A DNA stretch of 64,000 nt from Pseudomonadota bacterium (GCA_023423935.1 JAFAEQ010000005.1:32186-96185); one strand, 5' to 3'. Positions 26,046 to 33,895 are shown, counted from the stretch's first letter. The notes: generated by a model from the letters alone, not told the origin. Numbers and translations are program-made.

Positions 26046-27860
26046 TCACGCACTGAGTGCTTCAGCATAGTTCGGACTGACTTCCACTGTTCGAGAGCAT
26101 CGTTTGATGACCTCTCGCCATGGATCAGACAGGTGGACATTCATCAGCACGGTGCGATCAAGACGATCCACGGGCAACCCGTAAGCGATGATCTGCGCAG
26201 GCGTGCTGAAGATCTCCAGCTCGTGCACGCCACGATTGCACAGAGCGGCTCGCACCGCGGCCCATGGGGCACTTGCGCTGACGCGGTACACGGATGCGTC
26301 GGTGTGAACCTCGTTGCCGATCACCCGGGCCGAGCCTGGTGCTCGCGGCGGATCGAGGTCTCCCGGCTTTGGCAAAGATTCGGCAACGATGAGGGAAACG
26401 GGAATCCGGCCGACGTCCTCGCCCAACACCCTGCGGCCGAGATGCTCGGCGGACCCGCCGCCAGCGATCACTACACACAGTCCCGGAATGGAGTTTGCTT
26501 CGATGAAGGCTCCGCCGCTGTGCCATGGTGACTGCGTGATATCCGGTGTCACATAGTCGAGTCCTGCCGTGGAAAGTCCCATCGATGTCGCGAGCTGTTC
26601 GGCCATGGCTTTGAGCGATGGATGCGCCTGCGCCGTGACGTCGATGCAGCCTCCTCCTGTGGAAAGGTTGGCGTTGGTCCGCAACTGAATTCGTCGACCT
26701 GCGGCCGGAACGAACTCCGGCTCGATCCCTTGCGCGCGCAGGCACTCGAGGACGACGTCATCGATGAGGAGCGGTCGCATGTATCGGCTTCTCACGATGT
26801 CCTGGGATCGTGGAGCATTCAGAACATCCATCAGCTCACGAACGGTTCGCTGTCCGTCACCGACCACCACAGGCGGCTCGCGCCTGATGACCGCGACACA
26901 CTTTCCCCCGATGACCATCAGCCGGTGATCGTCGCCCTTTACGAACTGTTCGATCATGACCGGTCCCGCGTTCGCCCGCTGCGCGGCGTCGAAGGCGACT
27001 CGCGCACGTTCGAGATCCTCGATGCAGACCGTCACCGCCGTGCCCTTGCTGCCTTTGAGCGGCTTGATGACGCACGGGTAGCCAACGATCGAGATCGCTT
27101 TTTCCAGCTGGGACGCGGCATCGATCACCGCGTGCATCGGCGTGGGGACTCCCATCGCACGAAACAATGCTTTGCACGAAGCCTTGTTGGTCGAAAGCTG
27201 ATTGCCAATCATGCTGTCGGCCGTCGAAGCCGACTCCTGAAAGACCCGACCGCGCGCTCCCCACCCGTACTGATACAGGCCGAGCTGCGAAAAACGCAGG
27301 AACGGGATTGCCGCCTTGTGTGCGGTCGTCATCAGGATTGCGCTCTGGTAGTCGGGATGATGTTTCCTGCAGATGTCCCAGAGCTTGCCCAGTGCCGAGG
27401 CCATGTGTTCCATCGTGCTCGGGCGCGGGCCGCAGAACATTGTGCCGGCGAGCTTGAGCGCACCCAATGAAACGCGCGGATCGTGATACCCGATGATCAG
27501 CAGCACACCCTCGCGCTCGAGCACGGCTTTCGCGACATTCAGAACGCCGCGCACCTCGGTCAAGGCACAGCGAGCCCATGTGACGAGGTACTGGCCCACG
27601 TCGGTCGCCGTCAATTCATCGGGAAGCGATGGCGCTTCGAACCATGCGCGACTCGCCTCGCTCATGCGACTCATTCTCGCGCCGGCATCGAGAAGCAATT
27701 CCGGATCCATCGTGAGCCGCGTCACGATGACGGGCTCATCCGCGTGGATACTTGGGCCCACATAAGTGTGCAGGTGCTCGATGCGGAGATTGGGCGGCGT
27801 GTTCATGATCTGGTCTGGCGGCACGGTGTCGCCGACGATACACAGGGCACGCCGAGCCAT
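26046..27860 (-). CDS. Cyanophycin-synthetase-like ATP-grasp protein lacking the Mur-ligase domain
   Basis: 604 residues. The N-terminal ~170 residues resemble the CphA N-domain (LRIEHLHTYVGPSIHADEPV). A conserved linker (FSQLGLYQYGWGARGRVFQE) is followed by an ATP-grasp domain with MGVPTPMHAVIDAA, YPCVIKPLKGSKGTAVTV near residue 275 and GGAFIEANSIPGL near 470. The C-terminal Mur-ligase half of CphA (about 400 residues with a P-loop) is absent; a ~110-residue tail replaces it. It may form one peptide or isopeptide bond only. GGAGGA precedes ATG 27860. Confidence 0.78.
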   Translation of the reverse strand: MARRALCIVGDTVPPDQIMNTPPNLRIEHLHTYVGPSIHADEPVIVTRLTMDPELLLDAGARMSRMSEASRAWFEAPSLPDELTATDVGQYLVTWARCALTEVRGVLNVAKAVLEREGVLLIIGYHDPRVSLGALKLAGTMFCGPRPSTMEHMASALGKLWDICRKHHPDYQSAILMTTAHKAAIPFLRFSQLGLYQYGWGARGRVFQESASTADSMIGNQLSTNKASCKALFRAMGVPTPMHAVIDAASQLEKAISIVGYPCVIKPLKGSKGTAVTVCIEDLERARVAFDAAQRANAGPVMIEQFVKGDDHRLMVIGGKCVAVIRREPPVVVGDGQRTVRELMDVLNAPRSQDIVRSRYMRPLLIDDVVLECLRAQGIEPEFVPAAGRRIQLRTNANLSTGGGCIDVTAQAHPSLKAMAEQLATSMGLSTAGLDYVTPDITQSPWHSGGAFIEANSIPGLCVVIAGGGSAEHLGRRVLGEDVGRIPVSLIVAESLPKPGDLDPPRAPGSARVIGNEVHTDASVYRVSASAPWAAVRAALCNRGVHELEIFSTPAQIIAYGLPVDRLDRTVLMNVHLSDPWREVIKRCSRTVEVSPNYAEALSA

Positions 27861-28077
27861 GCGCCACGATTCCTCCAAAATGAATCTTTATGCCCGACGG
27901 TCTCCTGCATGGCGCGCTAGCCTACGGTCAACATCGCGGATGTCTGCATGAGCGCGCCGCATTGCGCCTTCGCGCCTGCGCAGATGTGCGTGCGCTTGGG
28001 CAGCGCCGAACAAGTCGCTCCTCGCCGCGTCAGCCGCTTCGCTGACAGGACTGTTTCAGCCGTTGCCCACTTCGCTG

Positions 28078-28112
28078 GTCAGGGAAGTCGCGAATCAGCA
28101 CTTCCTTGGTCT
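28078..28112. repeat. Degenerate MITE family B end
   Basis: GGTCAGGGAAGTCGCGAATC and the bases after it match, in reverse orientation with a few changes, the left end of MITE family B. The remainder of the element is not recognisable. It lies just upstream of the gene at 28131 and may have brought part of its promoter region. Confidence 0.45.
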
Positions 28113-28130
28113 TCAGGTCGCCTCGATCCA

Positions 28131-28655
28131 ATGACACGTACTGACGCCAATAGCCTGGAGCGGATCACCATCAGATACGTCGAACGCGAGGATCGCATTC
28201 GGCTCGCAGGACAAACGCCGGAAGGCGAAGCCGTGATCGTCTGGATCACGCGCCGCCTGCTCGATCGACTGCTACCCGCACTCACCGAGCGCGTCGAAAG
28301 CGCTCTCAAGATGGAACGCAAAGATGCGCCGCGGGCGACCGCGATGCTGCGTTTCGCCCAACAAGCCGCGCGAACGCAGTCGACTCCTCAGACTCCCGTG
28401 CGTGCAGGTAATGCGGCTGTGCAGTGGCTCGCGCACTCGGTCGATGTGAGCTTCGCGCCGCAACGCGTGCGCCTGTCTTTGCAGGGCGAGGAGGCTCGAC
28501 GTGTGGACATCACCTTGGATCACGACATGCTGAGACAGCTGCTCAACATCCTCTACGACATGTATCGCCAGGCAAATTGGTCGACGGATGCCTGGCCCAA
28601 CTGGATGCGCCCGGCGCAGATTCGGAAGGCTCAGGAGGGAAGGCAGATTCATTGA
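28131..28655 (+). CDS. Hypothetical protein, conserved-looking cytoplasmic
   Basis: 174 residues beginning MTRTDANSLERITIRYVERE. The pattern is two similar beta-rich segments (RIRLAGQTPEGEAVIVWITR and QRVRLSLQGEEARRVDITLD), each followed by a helix starting RLLDRLLPALTE or MLRQLLNILYDM, suggesting an internal duplication. No signal peptide or membrane segment. I do not recognise a family. The start is set at ATG 28131, after the MITE relic; a longer frame from 27948 has poor composition. Confidence 0.6.
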   Translation: MTRTDANSLERITIRYVEREDRIRLAGQTPEGEAVIVWITRRLLDRLLPALTERVESALKMERKDAPRATAMLRFAQQAARTQSTPQTPVRAGNAAVQWLAHSVDVSFAPQRVRLSLQGEEARRVDITLDHDMLRQLLNILYDMYRQANWSTDAWPNWMRPAQIRKAQEGRQIH

Positions 28656-28672
28656 ATCGCCCGTCGCTCGAG

Positions 28673-29317
28673 CTACTCATTCACATCACTCTGCGTAGCT
28701 AAAGCCACCCATATCAGCCCGAGGGAAAAGCCGAACGCGATCCACAGGCACTGCAGATGCAGGAAGGAATAGGCCAGCGAGCCTGCGACCGCGCCCAGAA
28801 TGAGCGCGAGCCACCGAAACAGATTAGGACGCCACGGTTTGTCGGAGCCGTACAGGCGGCCCGCCAGTCGCTGACCCAGCTTGACCAATGTGCCCGTCAC
28901 GTATGTGACAGGAACACTCACTTCACCTTCCTTGACGAAGACATTGTTGGAGGCGCCCATCGCCACGGAGATCAAGGCCACCGCCGGCTTCTCCTGACCG
29001 TACACTGCCAGACCGGCGGCGATCCCCAGGACTGCCGTGACCAGCACCAGGACCGCCACCTGTTTGCCTCGAGGAATCGTTTCCCGAAGCACGGCCCCTG
29101 CTATCACGCCCGCAACGAACAACGCGACGAGACCCAGCGGCAGGAACGTCGCCAGCGACCAATCGGGACGCGAGAGATCGACGCCCAATTGCGTCGAATT
29201 GCCGCTCATGAAAGAAACGAAATAGTGGCCGAGCACGCGGAATCCCACCGCATCGTTGAAACCAGCGAGACACGAAAGACTCACCGCCATCAGATCTGAC
29301 CTGTGTTCGAGCGCCAT
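28673..29317 (-). CDS. YoaK/DUF1275 family membrane protein
   Basis: 214 residues with about six membrane segments. The DUF1275 signature is present: CLAGFNDAVGFRVLGHYFVS, FMSGNSTQLGVDLSR, and VPVTYVTGTLVKLGQRLAGR. These inner-membrane proteins have no proven function. The gene is convergent with the hypothetical gene, 17 bp apart. Confidence 0.85.
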   Translation of the reverse strand: MALEHRSDLMAVSLSCLAGFNDAVGFRVLGHYFVSFMSGNSTQLGVDLSRPDWSLATFLPLGLVALFVAGVIAGAVLRETIPRGKQVAVLVLVTAVLGIAAGLAVYGQEKPAVALISVAMGASNNVFVKEGEVSVPVTYVTGTLVKLGQRLAGRLYGSDKPWRPNLFRWLALILGAVAGSLAYSFLHLQCLWIAFGFSLGLIWVALATQSDVNE

Positions 29318-29625
29318 CGGTACTTCATCCCATTCGACACTGCGAGCGGCGGTCAGCGATCACGATCGCAGTAACTACGATTCGCGATCGAGTCACTACC
29401 CAAGACAGAGCAGCGAGGCGCCGCGCTCTTCTCAGCCCTCTGGAGTTACTCGCCTTACGTGACTCGCTTCGAGGCGACCCGATTTTCTCTCCCTGCTCGA
29501 GCCGTCAGCAACGAGCGAGAAGGCATAAATGCGCAGCACAGCTTCGACATCGACGATGCGGTAGTTCACGGACGACGTCTCCACGGAAGACTCACGACAT
29601 AGCCAGAGAACACAAGTTTCTGCCT
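29318..29625. other. Intergenic stretch without a convincing gene
   Basis: 308 bp with no supported CDS. A short minus-strand frame ending at 29436 has no good start codon or ribosome binding site. Short inverted motifs such as CGATCACGATCG occur near 29359-29370. Confidence 0.5.
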
Positions 29626-29998
29626 GTGGGTTCGGCTTAGCCGAACATCAAACCTGTCCGACTAAAGTCTGACTAAAGTCGGACCCACCAGGAGAAGGTC
29701 GAAGACAGTCTTACTTTGTGGCTCCCCCTTCCTTTTTGCGGTCTTTGCGGCTTTCTGAACCTCTGTCCGACTGAAGCCAGACTGAAGTCGGACTTACCGG
29801 GAGAAGATCGAAGACAGTCTTTCCTTTGTAGGTTCAACTTCAGTCGAACACTTCGACCGGACTCACACTCTGCGGTCCAGGGTTCGCGCTTCATCGCTGT
29901 GGGTTCGACCTCAGTCGAACGCTTCGACCGGACTCACCACTCCGCGGTCCAGGGCTCGCGCCGCATCACTGTGGGTTCGACTTCAGTCGAACACTTCC
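29626..29998. repeat. Array of palindromic and tandem repeats beside the integron
   Basis: 29626-29688 is a two-hairpin unit bounded by GTGGG and CCCAC. From about 29824 a ~73-bp unit is repeated about two and a half times, each with the palindrome TTCGACTTCAGTCGAA or a variant followed by CTTCGACCGGACTCAC. AGAAGGTCGAAGACAGTCTT (29692) recurs with one change near 29800. The array runs directly into the broken end of the integrase relic, suggesting a deletion or recombination endpoint. Confidence 0.7.
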
Positions 29999-30002
29999 TA
30001 GT

Positions 30003-30359
30003 TTGATCGCCCGCGGCAGAGCGCCTTCACGCGCCCGAACACCACAGGTAAATGTCGCGGCTTCTTCGCGCGCTGCACCTCGTCCAGCCACGGCAACTGG
30101 ATCTTCAGGACGTCCCGATACAGGAATAGGATGGCATTCAACGCCTGATTCTGAGTGGAGGCGGACACGTTGCGCTCGATCGCCAGATCGCTCAGGAACT
30201 CCGTGAGCTCCCGCGCGCCCATCTCGATCGGATGGCGCTTGCCATGAAACAGGATGAATCGCCTGATCCATTGCAGGCCTGCTCGGTGCGGATGCTGTAA
30301 TGGCGGATGCGAATGAGTTCTCGCACCTCATCCTGCAACTTTGGCCCATCTGCCTGCAC
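30003..30359 (-). pseudogene. intI: Integron integrase relic A (N-terminal third, frameshifted)
   Basis: From GTG 30359 the minus strand encodes a tyrosine-recombinase N-domain typical of IntI: KLQDEVRELIRIRHYSIRTE, then in another frame WIRRFILFHGKRHPIEMGAR and FLSDLAIERNVSASTQNQAL, NAILFLYRDVLKIQLPWLDE and RHLPVV. The frame change near 30285 is explained by a 4-bp loss where IntI proteins have QAYVxWIRRF. After LPVV the similarity ends, so the catalytic domain with its Arg/His/Arg/Tyr residues is missing. Non-functional. AAGGAGGAGG lies upstream. Orientation is opposite to the cassettes, as in every integron. Confidence 0.85.
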
Positions 30360-30573
30360 GCGCGACGTCGAGATAGCCTCCTCCTTGGGCTTGCCGCGTT
30401 GACGGCTCCACAGCGTCACGACTATCTTCGCGACCAGCGCTGCCAAGTGCGGTGTTATTTCACCGCACTCCATCCAGAGATCGCAGCTAAGCCATGGAAC
30501 GATCAGGTGAAAGTACCGGGCATCCAGAACTGCAGCGGCACCCAAACACCGCACTTAGGCGGTCTATATAAGA

Positions 30574-30580
30574 GTTAGGC
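30574..30580 (+). other. Recombination core site left of cassette 1 (attI-A or attC remnant)
   Basis: GTTAGGC follows relic A's upstream region and precedes the first cassette ORF by 16 bp. It matches the GTTRRRY core. The flanking bases do not resemble attI1, so whether it is an attI or an attC end is uncertain. A stem AGTGCGGTG/CACCGCACT lies upstream at 30446-30469. I see no gene between 30360 and 30573. Confidence 0.45.
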
Positions 30581-30596
30581 GACAAAGAGATATGAA

Positions 30597-31142
30597 GTGA
30601 GTTCCATCGTCACGATCCATTCTGGCTTTCGAATATCGATCATTGATCAACCCTTCTGGCATTTAGTCGGCCCGGCGTACGCATGGATGTTCCACAACAA
30701 TGTTCGCGTGGGTTGCGGAGCGCTTCTTTCCGTATCGGCCACAATCGAGGGCGACCCACTCGCGCACGGCGCGCAAACGCCTTATTCATTCTGGAAGCGA
30801 AGCGATCCGAAAGAGATTCATTTTGAGCGAGTTAGGGCCCAAAGATTTCCTTCGCTCCCAACCCGTATGAAGAGCCTCTTTGTATTCGACGATCACGCTC
30901 TGGTTGAGCGAGCCCAGCGAGAGTGGTTCTCCAGTGCAGCCAAGATTGTGTATGAATGCCGGGTCGCTACAGGTTCGAGTACGCATCGAGCGGATGCGCA
31001 GCTGTTGAACGGTTCTTCCGAGAAGTGGGAGGAGAACGCAATCGCGTACTGGTCAGGAGCAATGACCGCGGAACCCTTTCCTGAGACCCTGGTGTGCGGA
31101 ACCTTATACTTTCCCCATTGGCGGTCTTTCCCCGCCGCCTAA
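30597..31142 (+). CDS. Cassette 1 protein, unknown function
   Basis: 181 residues from GTG 30597. The C-terminal part (RMKSLFVFDDHALVERAQRE, YECRV, AIAYWSGAMTAEPFPETLVC then GTLYFPHW) has the look of a DUF2441-type domain: a cassette-borne family of unknown role. That resemblance is from memory and weak. Its TAA lies within the following attC site, as is usual for integron cassettes. Codon use is less GC-biased than chromosomal neighbours, fitting acquisition by transfer. Confidence 0.6.
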   Translation: MSSIVTIHSGFRISIIDQPFWHLVGPAYAWMFHNNVRVGCGALLSVSATIEGDPLAHGAQTPYSFWKRSDPKEIHFERVRAQRFPSLPTRMKSLFVFDDHALVERAQREWFSSAAKIVYECRVATGSSTHRADAQLLNGSSEKWEENAIAYWSGAMTAEPFPETLVCGTLYFPHWRSFPAA

Positions 31143-31197
31143 CAAATCGATCTACGCGACGTGCGAGGACGCACGCGCGTGATGGATGGCGTTCGCC
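31137..31197 (+). repeat. attC site 1
   Basis: GCCTAAC at the left and GTTCGCC at the right enclose an imperfect inverted repeat centred on GCGACGTGCG/CGCACGCGCG. About 61 bp, almost identical to attC 5 and 6, which marks the conserved attC type of this chromosomal integron. The interval 31198-31430 has no recognisable gene. Confidence 0.8.
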
Positions 31198-31433
31198 CTT
31201 CGGTGCCAGGGCCGGTGGCTTCGGGGTTTCTGCGAATGAGATTTTCATCATCAAAGCCGTTCGCCGCCTCTCCGGGCTCGCGTCATTCCTGATGCGCTGG
31301 AGAAGGAATGCCACGTCCGCTGCACCTGGCGCGCGTCGCAGGTTGCTCGATTGCAATGAATCCGGCGCGCGAGTGATTGCAAGGGCACTTCCCTAGCCCC
31401 CCCCCCAACCCCGGCCGGCAACCAGCGGCGTTT

Positions 31434-31531
31434 TACGGTTCTGAGGCTGTAGTGAGCGTACCGAATGCGCTCGCGCAGCTGGCCCCGTAGGCGCTTGATC
31501 GAAGCGGAGGACGGTCCATGTCCGATTGGCG
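31434..31531 (-). pseudogene. Integron integrase relic B (short N-terminal piece)
   Basis: The minus strand encodes SIKRLRGQLRERIRYAHYSL followed by RT, matching the first helices of IntI/tyrosine recombinases, then loses similarity near a run of ten C at 31397-31406. No ATG lies in frame. The sequence differs from relic A, so it is not a simple duplication. Its position just left of an attI-like site on the opposite strand is where a functional intI should be. Confidence 0.6.
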
Positions 31532-31554
31532 TGTTATATATGGACGGATATACA
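31526..31554 (+). promoter_or_regulatory. Possible cassette promoter
   Basis: TTGGCG (31526-31531) and TATACA (31549-31554) are 17 bp apart and point to the cassettes, just upstream of the attI-like site. Its location next to the integrase start resembles a Pc or Pc2 promoter. Prediction from the sequence only. Confidence 0.35.
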
Positions 31555-31608
31555 GCACATGACCAATAATGCCTTGTGCAATCGGCAGTTGTGGATGCAA
31601 CGGGGGAC

Positions 31609-31668
31609 ATGTTATCTAGCAGCAACAGTGTTATCTCGCACCGGGACGCGTGCGAAAACAAGTTAGAT
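31609..31668 (+). other. attI-like site (attI-B)
   Basis: ATGTTATCTAGCAGCAAC and the bases after it up to AAAACAAGTTAGAT parallel the well-known attI1 end of class 1 integrons (ATGTTATGGAGCAGCAAC ... AAAACAAAGTTAGGC), including the repeated AGCAGCAAC/GTTA binding elements and the GTTRRRY core at 31662-31668. Cassettes begin immediately to the right. This is the primary insertion site of the array. Confidence 0.7.
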
Positions 31669-31684
31669 CTTCAGATCGCGAAGA

Positions 31685-32026
31685 ATGAGTACTCTGGACG
31701 ACAATGCCGTTCCTCGGCAAACAAGCAGATGGGAGAGAGTCTCATCGCTCATCTCTCCAGTGCTGTATTGCGCGTTCTTTGTGTGGTTGTTCTACACCAG
31801 CGGTTTCAGGGGCCTGCTGCGATTCGCGGCAGAGTATGTCGGGTTCATGGGCAAGCTGCTCTTCGGCTGCGGAATCGTGGGCGCGGTGTTCCTTTCAATC
31901 AAGTTTGTCCTCGATGCCTCGGAGAAGCGCTGGGGTGAGATCAATGGCGTCATCATCATGTTTCTGTACGTCCTGCTGGGGCTTCCCATGCTGTTCACAA
32001 TCTTGGATGTTCTGTTCAAGATCTAA
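31685..32026 (+). CDS. Cassette 2: small three-helix membrane protein
   Basis: 113 residues, first gene after attI. Three predicted membrane segments: VSSLISPVLYCAFFVWLFY, GKLLFGCGIVGAVFLSIKF and GVIIMFLYVLLGLPMLFTIL. The stop codon lies in the attC. No family recognised; membrane proteins of this size are frequent in sedentary integrons. Confidence 0.65.
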   Translation: MSTLDDNAVPRQTSRWERVSSLISPVLYCAFFVWLFYTSGFRGLLRFAAEYVGFMGKLLFGCGIVGAVFLSIKFVLDASEKRWGEINGVIIMFLYVLLGLPMLFTILDVLFKI

Positions 32027-32092
32027 CATCACGCTGGTTCCGACTCGCAAAGGCGAAGCGCCTTTGCTCGCGGCACAGCGTGGGCGTTGGGC
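32021..32092 (+). repeat. attC site 2
   Basis: ATCTAAC to GTTGGGC, 72 bp, with stem GCAAAGGC/GCCTTTGC around GAAGC. Its arms (GACTCGCAA...TTGCTCGCGGCA) resemble attC 8, a second attC subtype within this array. Confidence 0.78.
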
Positions 32093-32095
32093 ATC

Positions 32096-32380
32096 ATGAA
32101 AAGAGCGGAACTGGCCTCGCTACTCGACCGTGAAGGCTTCAGGGAGAACTCGTATTCGCTGACGGAATCGGAATCGGATGAGGCTCTTTGTCTTCGCTAC
32201 GATCAGGGGCACTGGTACGTGTTCTATGCCGAGCGAGGGTTACAAACCGGCAAGACCAAGTTTGGAAGCGAAGAAGATGCGTGCCACTACTTTCTCAAGG
32301 TTATGAGAGCCGATCCTACGACGCGGAAGAGTTGGCACAGTGGCTTTAGCATGCCGAAGGGGAGTCATGGCAACGGATAG
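32096..32380 (+). CDS. Cassette 3: small acidic protein, immunity-like
   Basis: 94 residues starting four bases after the attC core. MKRAELASLLDREGFRENSY, GHWYVFYAERGLQTGKTKFG and EEDACHYFLKVMRADP give an alpha/beta pattern with a Trp/Tyr-rich sheet seen in small immunity proteins of polymorphic toxins. This resemblance is a guess. No partner toxin is present in the array. Confidence 0.6.
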   Translation: MKRAELASLLDREGFRENSYSLTESESDEALCLRYDQGHWYVFYAERGLQTGKTKFGSEEDACHYFLKVMRADPTTRKSWHSGFSMPKGSHGNG

Positions 32381-32383
32381 ACT

Positions 32384-32474
32384 GCCCAACAAGCGGCTGC
32401 AGAACGACCGCACAAGTGCGATGCACTTGTGTTCCCTCCCATTGGTCGGCGGCGTCTGAGCCGCGGCGTTGGGT
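32384..32474 (+). repeat. attC site 3
   Basis: GCCCAAC to GTTGGGT, 91 bp, with perfectly matched outer cores and an inner stem around GCACAAGTGCGATGCACTTGTG. Distinct from the 61-bp type, suggesting a cassette of different origin. Confidence 0.75.
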
Positions 32475-32486
32475 CTAGGAAAGAAT

Positions 32487-33248
32487 ATGAAGAAGCTTGC
32501 CTGCTTTGTGCCCGCACTCATGTTGATTGCTGCAGCAGTCGTCTCTGCGCAAGTGACCGCTCCAGCGAGTCCGTCGCCGAACCCGCAGACGGAGGAACTG
32601 CAGGTGCTAAAGGCCCAACTTGCGACGACTGAGGCGTACCAGGACCAGTTTGTCTCAATGGTGCAATGGTCTTTGGGCGCTGTGCTTGCGATGGCGCTCG
32701 GACTCGCAGCGTTTAATTGGTACACCAGCAAGGCATCCTACGAACGCGACATCGCATCACTCCGCCTAGAGAACAGGGCGCTGCACGCCGAACTCAGTGC
32801 GTTGATAAAAGCCGATATTGAGGCTTCGGCGAAACGTCTTATTGAAGGCCTTTCCGACAGGCAAGCAGACATACAGGCGGCTGTTGCGAAGGCGCTCGAC
32901 CCGAAGTTATCGAAGCATTCCAGCGACATATCTCAGTTAAGAAGCGATGTACATGAGTTGCAGTACGAACTCATCGAAAGGGAGGCCGAGGATGCTGCAC
33001 GCGACAAGAGCTACGCTTGGGCTATCTACAAGTATTGCGACCTCTTGGATATCTCGGTACAGAACCGATCAGATCATTACCAAGTTGGCGCCATTTTGGA
33101 CGCCATTGGTAAGTTATTGGACAATCCCGCGACTTCCTTGTCTGCCGACAACGTCACTCACGCGGTGGAAGCCCTGAAGCGGTTACCTCAACGATATCAA
33201 GCTGCGGCCCAAAACCTTATTCCTAGAATAAATAGGGCCCATAAATGA
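32487..33248 (+). CDS. Cassette 4: exported/membrane-anchored coiled-coil protein
   Basis: 253 residues with AGGA before ATG 32487. A signal peptide (KLACFVPALMLIAAAVVSAQ) and a membrane segment (WSLGAVLAMALGLAAFNWY) near residue 70 precede a coiled coil (SYERDIASLRLENRALHAEL, IEASAKRLIEGL) and a helical C-terminus. Probably anchored in the inner membrane with a large soluble domain. Unknown function; unusually long for a cassette gene. Confidence 0.65.
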   Translation: MKKLACFVPALMLIAAAVVSAQVTAPASPSPNPQTEELQVLKAQLATTEAYQDQFVSMVQWSLGAVLAMALGLAAFNWYTSKASYERDIASLRLENRALHAELSALIKADIEASAKRLIEGLSDRQADIQAAVAKALDPKLSKHSSDISQLRSDVHELQYELIEREAEDAARDKSYAWAIYKYCDLLDISVQNRSDHYQVGAILDAIGKLLDNPATSLSADNVTHAVEALKRLPQRYQAAAQNLIPRINRAHK

Positions 33249-33257
33249 ACCAAGCCG

Positions 33258-33318
33258 ACCCAACAAAGCCATGCAGGCGACGTGCGAAGGCGCACGCGCC
33301 GGATGGCCGGCGCTGGGC
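33258..33318 (+). repeat. attC site 4
   Basis: ACCCAAC to GCTGGGC, 61 bp, with GCGACGTGCGAAGGCGCACG in the stem. The right core has GCT instead of the invariant GTT, which should weaken recombination at this site. Confidence 0.75.
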
Positions 33319-33353
33319 TCATTCACGAAACGACAACAATCAGCGGAGACACA

Positions 33354-33791
33354 ATGAAAATTCAGGATCAAGATATCTACCATGGATCAGCTCTCACGCA
33401 GATTGTGCAGCATGACTCTTTCAAGGCACTCAATCGAGCTAGCTCCAAGTACGGCCACTATCTAATCAACAAAGATCAGCATGTGTTTGTGAAGTACAGG
33501 ACAAACAAGCGATCTCCCTGGTCTTTTACGCTTCAGCCCGATGAGCTAGAGGCAATAGCAGCAGAGATTAAAAGTAAGAAGATCGTCTTCCTTTGCGTCG
33601 TTTGTGGCACCTCGACCGTCTGCGCTCTGTCGCAGGAGGAGATCGATAGCGTCATCGATGTTCAGTCATCGTCGCCGCAGTGGGTGAAGGTTTCGGTGCC
33701 AAAAGGTGGCAGCTGTCATGTTTCGGGTAGTACGGGCAAACTGAGCAAGGTAGTGCCTCACAACTCATTTCCGGAAAAGATTTTCGGATAG
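33354..33791 (+). CDS. Cassette 5 protein, unknown function
   Basis: 145 residues with CGGAG nine bases upstream. MKIQDQDIYHGSALTQIVQH, KYGHYLINKDQHVFVKYRTN and WSFTLQPDELEAIAAEIKSK suggest a nuclease-like alpha/beta core, followed by a Cys pair (FLCVVCG). Lys/His-rich motifs could bind DNA, but this is only an impression. Third-position GC is clearly lower than in chromosomal genes. Confidence 0.6.
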   Translation: MKIQDQDIYHGSALTQIVQHDSFKALNRASSKYGHYLINKDQHVFVKYRTNKRSPWSFTLQPDELEAIAAEIKSKKIVFLCVVCGTSTVCALSQEEIDSVIDVQSSSPQWVKVSVPKGGSCHVSGSTGKLSKVVPHNSFPEKIFG

Positions 33792-33796
33792 CGGAT

Positions 33797-33857
33797 GCCC
33801 AACAAGCCCATCCACGCGACGTGCGAAGACGCACTCGCGTGATGGGCGGCGTTCGGC
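33797..33857 (+). repeat. attC site 5
   Basis: GCCCAAC to GTTCGGC, 61 bp; arms AGCCCATCCACGCGACGTGC and GCACTCGCGTGATGGGCGG pair with few mismatches. Nearly identical to attC 1 and 6. Confidence 0.82.
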
Positions 33858-33895
33858 TTGAGAACTCTTCGAATAACTCAGCGGAGGTATAAGTC

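Noticed and set aside
29436..29600. Minus-strand frame of about 50 codons
   Set aside because: No start codon with a ribosome binding site; composition ambiguous.
29824..29998. Regular ~73-bp repeats considered as a CRISPR array
   Set aside because: The whole unit is repeated, with no unique spacers, unit length is too long and no cas genes are present.
31094..31396. 100-codon frame starting inside cassette 1 and running through attC 1
   Set aside because: It runs through the recombination site and has no ribosome binding site; Arg-rich product.
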